Source of the DNA: Syntrophomonas sp. DTU019
Lineage (GTDB): Bacteria; Bacillota; Syntrophomonadia; Syntrophomonadales; Syntrophomonadaceae
Length of the DNA: 32,967 nt
Reading direction: 5' to 3'
Assembly (NCBI GenBank): GCA_001512785.1
Contig: LFSQ01000109.1
Coordinates: 1 to 32,967 of the forward strand
Shown in pieces: positions 26,605-32,967 of the stretch. Position 1 is the stretch's first letter. Every line of letters begins with the position of its first letter. The translations under genes and the position numbers were made by a program. The notes under the pieces were generated by a model. That model did no database searches and was not told the DNA's origin. It worked only from the letters and a program-made list of their open reading frames with translations.

Positions 26605-27556
26605 CCTTGACCCGGTCCAAAACCAGTGCTATCACCGACTCCAGGCTGCCTGTAAAGCTGGCCCCGGCCGCCAGTCGATGTCCTCCCCCGCCGAATTCCC
26701 GGGCCAAACTGGCCACATCCACCCTGCCCCGGGAACGAAAGCCGACCTTGACCTGGTCGATGCCTACCTCTCTGAACAACAGCCCTACTTCCACCCCGGC
26801 AATCATGCGGGCATAATTGATGATCCCCTCGGGATGGTAATCCATAGCACCGGCTTGTTTGACCTCCTCCAGAGTCAGCCACATAGCGGCTATTTTCCCG
26901 TCCTCGCTCAAGGTCAAATGCCCCAGGGCATGCTTTAACAGCAAAACCTCGGCCAGGGGCTTGGATTCGAACAGGTTATTGCGGGCCAGGTCCACACTGG
27001 CCCCCTTTTGCAACAATTCGGAAGCCACTTTCATGGTCAGGCTGGTGGTGTTGCTGTTCATGAAGCGGCCCGTATCCATGATAATCCCCGCATAAAGGCA
27101 ATTGGCCACATCCTGGCCTATGGGGATCTGCATGATATGCAAAAGTTCATATATGATCTCCGCAGTGGCCGCGGCTTCAGGATTCACATAATAGTAATCG
27201 CCAAACCGGCTGTTATCCCGGTGATGGTCAATATTGATGGTTACCGCGGCATTCTGCAGGACCTGGCGCACCTCTTCGGAAACCCGGCACTGATCCGAAC
27301 AGTCCAGGTATACGGCTGCGAATCCGTGCCGCTCGGAAATAACCGGGGGTCTGATGTCTTCCCAATGGGGGAGATAATGATATATGGCCGGCACTGGATC
27401 CTCCAGTATCATTTCCACCTTTTTGCCCAAGTTTTGCAGGGCACAGTGCAAACCGAGCATGGAACCGATGCAATCCCCGTCCGGAATGGCATGCCCGGTC
27501 AGTATCAGGTAATTGTGCTTAAGCAGCTGAGCGGCGATTTCCTGTAGCTGATTCAT
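26594..27556 (-). CDS. nrnA: DHH/DHHA1 nanoRNase and pAp phosphatase
   Basis: Degrades very short RNAs and dephosphorylates 3'-phosphoadenosine 5'-phosphate. Motifs in order: GHAIPDGDCIGS (metal Asps), the DCS segment, NIDHH (the DHH box), GIIMDTGRFM, and the substrate-binding GGGGHRLAAG in the C-terminal DHHA1 domain. 320 residues. It overlaps the rbfA stop by ATGA (4 bases) and runs into truB. This position between rbfA and truB is common in Clostridia. Confidence 0.94.
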   Translation of the reverse strand: MNQLQEIAAQLLKHNYLILTGHAIPDGDCIGSMLGLHCALQNLGKKVEMILEDPVPAIYHYLPHWEDIRPPVISERHGFAAVYLDCSDQCRVSEEVRQVLQNAAVTINIDHHRDNSRFGDYYYVNPEAAATAEIIYELLHIMQIPIGQDVANCLYAGIIMDTGRFMNSNTTSLTMKVASELLQKGASVDLARNNLFESKPLAEVLLLKHALGHLTLSEDGKIAAMWLTLEEVKQAGAMDYHPEGIINYARMIAGVEVGLLFREVGIDQVKVGFRSRGRVDVASLAREFGGGGHRLAAGASFTGSLESVIALVLDRVKDVC

Positions 27557-27924
27557 GGCTTTTCCCCGGAATCCTCATGCTGTTTGATCTCATTCAAAAG
27601 CGAGGAGATTCGGATACCGTGCTCGATGGATTTATCCAGGCGAAACTCTAGCTCCGGGGCATGGCGCAGCTGAATCCTCTGGGCCAATTCACTGCGCACA
27701 AAACCCTTGGCCTTTTCCAGAACCTTCATAGTCTGCTGTTGTTTCTCCGCATTGCCCAGAATGCTGATGTGAATGCGGGCGTGTCCCAAATCCGGGCTGA
27801 CCTCAACCCGGGTAACGGAGACGGTTGACAAATCCACCCGGGGGTCTTTGATCTGTTCCCTGAAAATCTCGGCCAAAAAGCGCTGTATTTCCACTGCCAT
27901 TCTTTCCTGGCGGCGTTTGCTCAT
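27553..27924 (-). CDS. rbfA: Ribosome-binding factor A
   Basis: 123-residue KH-type protein that helps mature the 30S subunit (16S 5' end). Typical segments: RRQERMAVEIQRFLAEI, DPRVDLSTVSVTRVEVSPDLGHARIHISILG and the C-terminal HAPELEFRLDKSIEHGIRI. The ATG has GGGGGA eight bases upstream. It follows infB by 44 bases and overlaps nrnA. Confidence 0.95.
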   Translation of the reverse strand: MSKRRQERMAVEIQRFLAEIFREQIKDPRVDLSTVSVTRVEVSPDLGHARIHISILGNAEKQQQTMKVLEKAKGFVRSELAQRIQLRHAPELEFRLDKSIEHGIRISSLLNEIKQHEDSGEKP

Positions 27925-27968
27925 AACAACATCCCCCTGTACTAGAGCTTATGTGGCTTAAGGCACTT

Positions 27969-30575
27969 TTATAATTCACGGGGTATTTCTTCAATGGTAT
28001 AGGCTTCTATTATATCCCCTTCTCTTATATCATTGAAGTCTTTGATGCCCATACCGCATTCATATCCCTCAACTACCTCTTTGACATCGTCCTTGAAGCG
28101 CTTCAGCGAGGACAGCTTGCCTTCATAGATGATAACCCCGTCGCGTAATACCCTCATCTCGGCATTGCGCAGGAATTTGCCCTCATTGACGTAACAACCC
28201 GCCACGATGCCGACATTGGGCACCTTGAAAGTAGCCTTGACTGAGGCCCGGCCCAGGAATTTCTCGCGGTATTCCGGTTCCAAAAGCCCGGCCATGGCCT
28301 TTTTGACCTCATCAATGGCCTCATAGATAACCCGGTACAGGCGCACATCAATGTGTTCATCCTCCGCATACTTGCGGGCTTTGCTCTCCGGGCGGACATT
28401 GAACCCGATGATGATGGCATTGGAGGTGGAAGCCAGCATGACATCGCTTTCGGTTATCGCTCCCACACCGGAGTGCAAGACCGTAACCTTCACCTCATCA
28501 TTGCTGAGCCTTAAGAGCGACTGGGTAAGGGCCTCCACCGAGCCCTGCACATCGCCTTTGATAATCAAGCGCAGCTCCTTAAGCTCGTGTTCCTGTATAT
28601 GCTTGAAAAACTCATCCAGTGAAACCCGGCTGCTCTGGCGCTGTTCCTCCATTTTCTTTTCGCTGAGGCGCAAATTGATGACCTCTTTGGCAATCTTCTC
28701 GTCACATACCTGTACTCTGGCACCTGCTTCGGGCACTTCAGACCAACCGGTGATCTCCACCGGCATGGAAGGATAAGCCAGCTCTACGCGGATGCCGCGG
28801 TGATCGTTCATAGCCCGGACCCTGCACAGGCTGCTGCCGCTCAGCAGATAATCCCCGATCTTGAGGGTTCCCTTCTGCACCAATACGGTAGCTACCGGCC
28901 CCCGGCCTTTATCCAGCTTGCTCTCAATGACCACGCCTTCTGCCGGCCGGTCGGGGTTGGCTTTGATATCATTGACCTCAGCCAACAACAACACCATCTC
29001 CAGGAGGTTGTCGATGCCCTCTCCGGATTTGGCCGAGATGGGCACAAAAATGGTGTCTCCCCCCCATTCCTCAGGGACAATGTTGTACTCGGTGAGCTGC
29101 TGCATCACCCGTTCCGGATTGGCACCGGGCTTGTCGATTTTATTTATGGCTACCAGGAAGGGCACATTGGCCGCCCGAATATGATTGATGGCCTCCGCGG
29201 TCTGGGGCATAACCCCATCATCGGCGGCTACCACCAGGATTACGATATCAGTGAGGTTGGCCCCTCTGGCGCGCATAGCGGTAAAGGCCTCATGACCGGG
29301 AGTATCGATAAAAGTGATGCGGTTTTCGTTTACCTTCACCTGATAGGCCCCAATGTGCTGGGTTATGCCCCCGGCTTCCCCGGATACTACATCGGAATGG
29401 CGGATTCTATCCAAAAGCGAGGTCTTGCCATGGTCGACATGCCCCATTACGGTGACTACCGGGGGGCGCGGTACCAGGCTCTCTTCGCTGTCAATGATTT
29501 CTTCCAGTATTTTCTCTTCTTCGGACAGTGCTTTTTCCACCCTCACATCGTAGAGGCTGGCCAGGATTTCAGCGGTCTCAAAGTCAATGGGCTGATTTAT
29601 GGAAGCCATAACCCCGAGTTCTATCAAGCGTTTAACAATCTCTGCTGAACTGCGCCGCAGCTGTTCGGCCAATTCCCTTACCGTGATAGAGCCTTCAATA
29701 GTGATAAATTCGGGTGGGGGCAGTACGATCTCCTCTTTTTTGCGTTTATGCTTGGACTTCTTTTGCGGCCGGCTGTAATCCCTTTTGGGCTGAACCTGCC
29801 CGAATCTGTTGACATCCCGCTCCACAGCCTTCTTCGCCAGGTCCTGCCTGCCCTTGTGGGGCAAAGGGGGTTTGCCCCCGCGCTGTAAATGGCCTGTCTC
29901 GTTATCCGGGGCCTGCTTTTTGGGCCACGGAGCAGCGGCCGGCTTCTTGGCGCGCTCTGCTTCATGAGCACGGGCCTGGCTGCCTTTGTCCCTCATCTGT
30001 GGCACAGGTTGGGGCCGGCCTGGCTGACTCCGCCCGTTCTGGGCTGCTTGACGGGCATCGTGCGGCTGGGGTTTGCCTCCGGGCTGTTGACCCGGACGCG
30101 TGGCCCGCCCGCTATGGGGCTGCTGTTGGGCTCTTTCACTTTGGGGCTGCCTTGCTTGCTGGGCACGATTGCCCTGCGCCTGCCTGGGCTGTTGCGCACC
30201 TCTGGCTGCGGTTGGTTGCTTGGGCTGCGGTTGGCTCGGAGCTACGGGTTTAGCTTCCCCTTTGGGCTGGTGCGTACGGGGAGCAGGTTCCGGCTGGGGA
30301 GCAGGCCTTTTTGAGGGCGGGCGATCCACAGTATCAGCAGGAGCCTTGTCTGCCTTGGTCTCGCCTTTAGGTTTAAGTGGTACCGCCGGTTCTGATGGCC
30401 TCTGGCTGTCTTTATCCTTTGCCGTTAGTTGCTTCCTGACCCAATTGGCCTGAGAATCCTCTATGGTGCTCATGTGATTTTTCACATCCAGGCCCAACTT
30501 CTGAAGGATCTCAACCATCTCTTTACTTGATTTACCAAGCTCTTTTGCTATTTCATGCACTCTTACTTTGGCCAT
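27969..30575 (-). CDS. infB: Translation initiation factor IF-2
   Basis: 868-residue GTPase that brings initiator tRNA to the 30S subunit. The N-terminal IF2_N module is at about 1-50; a long Gln/Pro/Arg/Ala-rich, probably disordered linker spans about 55-285; a second IF2_N-like module is at about 295-345. The G domain carries GHVDHGKT (378-385), DTPGHEAF (424-431) and NKIDK (478-482), followed by the usual beta-barrel and C-terminal tRNA-binding domains. The ATG has GGGGG seven bases upstream and overlaps ylxQ by 13 bases. Confidence 0.97.
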   Translation of the reverse strand: MAKVRVHEIAKELGKSSKEMVEILQKLGLDVKNHMSTIEDSQANWVRKQLTAKDKDSQRPSEPAVPLKPKGETKADKAPADTVDRPPSKRPAPQPEPAPRTHQPKGEAKPVAPSQPQPKQPTAARGAQQPRQAQGNRAQQARQPQSERAQQQPHSGRATRPGQQPGGKPQPHDARQAAQNGRSQPGRPQPVPQMRDKGSQARAHEAERAKKPAAAPWPKKQAPDNETGHLQRGGKPPLPHKGRQDLAKKAVERDVNRFGQVQPKRDYSRPQKKSKHKRKKEEIVLPPPEFITIEGSITVRELAEQLRRSSAEIVKRLIELGVMASINQPIDFETAEILASLYDVRVEKALSEEEKILEEIIDSEESLVPRPPVVTVMGHVDHGKTSLLDRIRHSDVVSGEAGGITQHIGAYQVKVNENRITFIDTPGHEAFTAMRARGANLTDIVILVVAADDGVMPQTAEAINHIRAANVPFLVAINKIDKPGANPERVMQQLTEYNIVPEEWGGDTIFVPISAKSGEGIDNLLEMVLLLAEVNDIKANPDRPAEGVVIESKLDKGRGPVATVLVQKGTLKIGDYLLSGSSLCRVRAMNDHRGIRVELAYPSMPVEITGWSEVPEAGARVQVCDEKIAKEVINLRLSEKKMEEQRQSSRVSLDEFFKHIQEHELKELRLIIKGDVQGSVEALTQSLLRLSNDEVKVTVLHSGVGAITESDVMLASTSNAIIIGFNVRPESKARKYAEDEHIDVRLYRVIYEAIDEVKKAMAGLLEPEYREKFLGRASVKATFKVPNVGIVAGCYVNEGKFLRNAEMRVLRDGVIIYEGKLSSLKRFKDDVKEVVEGYECGMGIKDFNDIREGDIIEAYTIEEIPREL

Positions 30576-30913
30576 TCAACCACCCCCATAGTATTTGGCT
30601 CATCTCCCGCAGCATAGACTTTCAATATTTGCCTGGCCAGGCCTTCATCATTCACGGTTACCGCAACCCGGTAAGCCTTGCCCACCGCGTTTCCCAGGCG
30701 GTATTTGTCGCCCCCGTTCAACCAGGAGATGTTCTGCTTCTCACACCGGGCCAATAGGGATTGTTTGGTTTTTTCCGATATATTATCACTTAAAATCAGC
30801 AAACAGGCCCGATTGCGAAGCAGGCTATTCTTCACTGCTACAGTCCCTGATGAAACCGCTCCCGCTCTCATCGCCAGACCCAGCAGGTTATACAATTTGA
30901 GCAATAATTTCAC
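30563..30913 (-). CDS. ylxQ: YlxQ-family L7Ae-like RNA-binding protein
   Basis: 116-residue member of the L7Ae/L30e fold, expected to bind kink-turn RNA and possibly ribosomes. The N-terminal [17 protein letters not shown] and the central [17 protein letters not shown] fit the family; the C-terminal ~20 residues are an extra tail. The start is GTG at 30913; AAGGAT is immediately upstream, so the spacing is tight. It lies four bases after ylxR and overlaps infB, matching the Bacillus order. Confidence 0.88.
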   Translation of the reverse strand: MKLLLKLYNLLGLAMRAGAVSSGTVAVKNSLLRNRACLLILSDNISEKTKQSLLARCEKQNISWLNGGDKYRLGNAVGKAYRVAVTVNDEGLARQILKVYAAGDEPNTMGVVEWPK

Positions 30914-30917
30914 ATCC

Positions 30918-31193
30918 TTACGAATTCATCCCCGTGATGCGGGCTTCAATGGCAACTATAACCTCTTCGGGGATATCATGTTCCAGGGCTTTATGGATGC
31001 TTTTGGATTTAACCGCTTTGTTAAAGCACTGCAGATCAGGGCAAACATAAGCCCCCCGACCTGACTTTTTGCCCGTACTGTCCACCAGGATCTCTCCATC
31101 CGGTGACCTGACTATACGGATCAGTTCCTTTTTTATTTTCATCTCCCGACATCCCACACACATGCGCAGGGGGAGTTTACGCATCCTGGCCAT
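30918..31193 (-). CDS. ylxR: YlxR-family nucleic acid-binding protein
   Basis: 91-residue YlxR protein: RMCVGCREMKIKKELIRIV, then GKKSGRGAYVC and a second Cys in CPDLQC. The family has been reported to bind RNA (RNase P in Firmicutes). ATG at 31193 is chosen, with GGAG about nine bases upstream; a longer frame to 31256 lies inside nusA and has no family resemblance. It overlaps the nusA end by 17 bases. Confidence 0.9.
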   Translation of the reverse strand: MARMRKLPLRMCVGCREMKIKKELIRIVRSPDGEILVDSTGKKSGRGAYVCPDLQCFNKAVKSKSIHKALEHDIPEEVIVAIEARITGMNS

Positions 31194-32304
31194 ATTCATC
31201 ATTCTCCATATCATCGTCATACTGGAATTCAACAGCCTGTTCCTGGTCTCCTTCATATTCCCCTAGGTCGGCCAGGTACTGGCTTTCATTCTTGATATCG
31301 ACCTTCCAGCCAGTCAGTTTGGCTGCCAGACGCGCATTCTGGCCCTCTTTGCCTATAGCCAGGGACAGTTGATAATCGGGCACGATAACCCGGGCTACCT
31401 TTTCCTCCTCATTGGGTATGACATTCAAGACCTTGGAGGGGCTCAAGGCATTGGCGATAAAACGGCTGGGATCCTTGTCATACCTGATTATATCAATTTT
31501 TTCTCCAGCCAACTCGGATACCACATTCTGCACCCGAAAGCCTCTGGGCCCCACGCAAGCCCCTACCGGATCAACCTTATCATCGTAAGAGTATACCGAT
31601 ATTTTGGATCTGGAACCGGCTTCGCGCGCGATGCTGCGAATCTCCACGACGCCGTCATATATCTCCGGCACCTCCAATTCGAACAGCCTTTTCAAGAAAT
31701 AGGGGTGGGACCTGGATATGAATATATTGGGACCTTTGGGGGTCTCTTTAACCTCGTAAATATATGCTTTGATGCGTTGACCGACCTCATACCTCTCCCC
31801 GCTGATTTGATCAGAGGGCAGCATGATGCCTTCAGTACGGCCCAAATTCACGTATACGGTTTTGGCTTCGATGCGCTGCACGGTGCCGGTTACTATTTCC
31901 CCTTCGCGCTCCCTGAATTCCTGATAGATCAGGCTGCGCTCCGCTTCCCGCAGCTTTTGGATCACTACCTGCTTGGCGGTCTGTGCGGCTATGCGTCCGA
32001 AATTGGTTGGTGTGGCTTCTACATAAATCATGTCCTCCAGCCGGCAGTCGGGATATAATTCCCGGGCTTCTTCCAATTGAACCTCCAGGCGCGGGTCCTC
32101 AACCACCTCGACAACTTTTTTCTGGGAGTAAACGTGCACATCCCCGCTGGTTTCATCGAATTCCACACTTACATTCTGGGCTGTACCGAAGTTCTTCTTA
32201 TAGGCGGTATTTAAAGCTGATTTTATAGCTTCTATGAGGGCCAGCTTGGGAATCCCCCGTTCCCTCTCTATCTCGTTTAAGGCTTGAATCAACTCATTGG
32301 ACAT
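31177..32304 (-). CDS. nusA: Transcription elongation/termination factor NusA
   Basis: 375-residue NusA. The RNA polymerase-binding N-terminal domain (1-125) is followed by an S1 domain (about 135-200, GEIVTGTVQRIEAKTVYVNLG in outline), KH1 (VGPRGFR at 251-257) and KH2 (IGKEGQNARLA). There are no C-terminal acidic repeats of the proteobacterial type; a short acidic tail ends the protein. The ATG has GAGGAGG about six bases upstream and follows rimP by 13 bases. Confidence 0.97.
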   Translation of the reverse strand: MSNELIQALNEIERERGIPKLALIEAIKSALNTAYKKNFGTAQNVSVEFDETSGDVHVYSQKKVVEVVEDPRLEVQLEEARELYPDCRLEDMIYVEATPTNFGRIAAQTAKQVVIQKLREAERSLIYQEFREREGEIVTGTVQRIEAKTVYVNLGRTEGIMLPSDQISGERYEVGQRIKAYIYEVKETPKGPNIFISRSHPYFLKRLFELEVPEIYDGVVEIRSIAREAGSRSKISVYSYDDKVDPVGACVGPRGFRVQNVVSELAGEKIDIIRYDKDPSRFIANALSPSKVLNVIPNEEEKVARVIVPDYQLSLAIGKEGQNARLAAKLTGWKVDIKNESQYLADLGEYEGDQEQAVEFQYDDDMENDEYGQDA

Positions 32305-32317
32305 GGTGCTTCCTCCT

Positions 32318-32767
32318 CTAAAAATCTGGGTGCAACCTGATTACCGAGATCATGTCGCGTGGTATTTTAACCAGGTTCTCATCCTGATCTAACAGGCTGA
32401 TCTCCTCTTCATTAAAGTCGTGTAAAATGCCTACTATTTTGCGCGATCCAGCATATGCCTGTAGGGTTTTAACCTTGATGCGCGATCCCTTAAAACGCAG
32501 CAGATCCCGATCGGTTTTTATAACCCGGTCCAATCCTGGCGAGGAAACTTCCATGTGGTCGTATTCTACCTGGGCATCGTCAATGAGATCCTTCACCGCT
32601 CGGCTGGCTGCGCTGCAGGCTTCCAAATCCACCCCGCCCATACGGTCGATGAATATGCGCAGAATCCGGTCGCCAGCTTCACGCTTATATTCAATGTCCA
32701 CCAGCTCCAGCCCCAACTTGGCCAGGGGTTCGGCTACCAGGTCTTGCAGCAGGGCTATCTTGTTCAT
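32318..32767 (-). CDS. rimP: Ribosome maturation factor RimP
   Basis: 149-residue RimP, needed for 30S assembly. The N-terminal LGLELVDIEYKREAGDRILRIFID, the SRAVKDLID helix and VSSPGLDR (the family signature) are present, with the SH3-like C-terminal domain at about 85-149. ATG at 32767 is used because a longer frame to 32890 is unlike the family; GGAGG lies 13 bases away, a wide spacing. First gene of the operon, with a promoter and a terminator-like hairpin upstream. Confidence 0.95.
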   Translation of the reverse strand: MNKIALLQDLVAEPLAKLGLELVDIEYKREAGDRILRIFIDRMGGVDLEACSAASRAVKDLIDDAQVEYDHMEVSSPGLDRVIKTDRDLLRFKGSRIKVKTLQAYAGSRKIVGILHDFNEEEISLLDQDENLVKIPRDMISVIRLHPDF

Positions 32768-32807
32768 ATCGATACCATTTCCTCCTTGAGCCGGGCACCA
32801 TGCAATA

Positions 32808-32830
32808 GAAAAAGTGGGCGCCAACCCACT
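32808..32830 (-). ncRNA. Terminator-like hairpin in the rimP leader
   Basis: On the minus strand AGTGGG (32830-32825), loop TTGGCG, CCCACT (32818-32813), followed by TTTTTC. It lies between the promoter and the rimP start. Similar GTGGG/CCCAC hairpins with a U run before rimP are recalled from Firmicutes and could attenuate the nusA operon. Confidence 0.6.
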
Positions 32831-32860
32831 CGTAAACCATACTATTACCAGCTCATTAAG

Positions 32861-32890
32861 AGTATAACACATTATGGCTATTCTATTCAA
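32861..32890 (-). promoter_or_regulatory. Sigma-A promoter of the rimP-nusA-infB operon
   Basis: On the minus strand: TTGAAT (32890-32885), 18-base spacer, TATACT (32866-32861), with a TGT just before the -10 (extended form). The bases from 32891 to the window edge show nothing further. Confidence 0.7.
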
Positions 32891-32967
32891 GCGGCTTTAA
32901 TCTACTGATAGCGTCAAGATACCTTGGGTTTAAAAAGATAAGAAAATCCCCTTTAATGATCTAAGCC

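Noticed and set aside
28800-29648. 282-codon plus-strand frame inside infB
   Set aside because: Antisense to the IF-2 G domain and following domains; no recognisable motif.
29993-30400. Repetitive Gln/Pro/Arg-rich codons that might be a DNA repeat or CRISPR
   Set aside because: No regular unit length or spacer pattern; this is the low-complexity IF-2 linker.
29889-30453. Hydrophobic, Leu/Cys-rich plus-strand frames opposite the IF-2 linker
   Set aside because: They are antisense readings of the Gln/Pro/Arg-rich linker, whose composition creates false membrane-like proteins.

Overview
The window looks like chromosomal core sequence from a spore-forming, Gram-positive member of the Clostridia, possibly a Syntrophomonadaceae- or Peptococcaceae-type organism (genus not determinable by eye). 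The evidence is a short alpha/beta-type SASP gene, a YlmC/YmxH PRC-barrel protein, MlpA, a DacF-type carboxypeptidase, a YlxY-like deacetylase, strong AGGAGG ribosome binding sites, frequent GTG/TTG starts, and a gene order matching the Bacillus rimP-nusA-ylxRQ-infB-rbfA-truB-ribF-rpsO-pnp-ylxY-mlpA-ymxH block. Nearly all genes lie on the minus strand. Only the first MBL gene, corA and the SASP gene are clearly on plus.

Layout, left to right. 100-3280: accessory metabolism, with an MBL-fold hydrolase, a GlpM-like membrane protein, an alpha/beta hydrolase, a small zinc ribbon and a YkgJ-type Cys-rich protein. 3365-8777: a minus-strand run read as MBL hydrolase, LonB/LonH-type protease, lipoprotein, methyl-accepting chemotaxis protein. 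9074-11125: a class A penicillin-binding protein whose 3' UTR holds a terminator and a possible competing antiterminator pairing. 11208-13110: corA with an unusual leader, convergent with a DUF47/PhoU-like gene across a long GGGGACGGTTC palindrome. 13222-16493: radical SAM protein, SASP, MgtC-family protein and guaB. 16629-21862: small HTH protein, ymxH, dut, mlpA, dacF, ylxY and a VanW-family gene. 22074-32767: the RNA and translation block pnp, rpsO, ribF, truB, nrnA, rbfA, infB, ylxQ, ylxR, nusA, rimP, transcribed from right to left.

How the genes fit together. The right third is the conserved operon for ribosome maturation (RimP, RbfA), transcription elongation (NusA), initiation (IF2), tRNA modification (TruB), flavin cofactor synthesis (RibF) and RNA turnover (PNPase, NrnA). 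The middle is envelope and spore-cortex related (PBP1A, DacF, YlxY, VanW) with nucleotide metabolism (Dut, GuaB). CorA and an MgtC-family protein suggest a magnesium theme.

No CRISPR array, tRNA, rRNA, prophage or complete insertion sequence is seen. The most interesting signals are regulatory. First, a 31-codon leader ORF before corA has its stop codon inside a stem that covers the corA ribosome binding site. Second, two mutually exclusive pairings occur after the PBP gene. Third, the GGGGACGG palindrome contains a tandem duplication. Fourth, pnp has its best ribosome binding site in front of an ATA codon rather than the ATG. No gene-free stretch exceeds 300 bases; the longest is 8778-9073.
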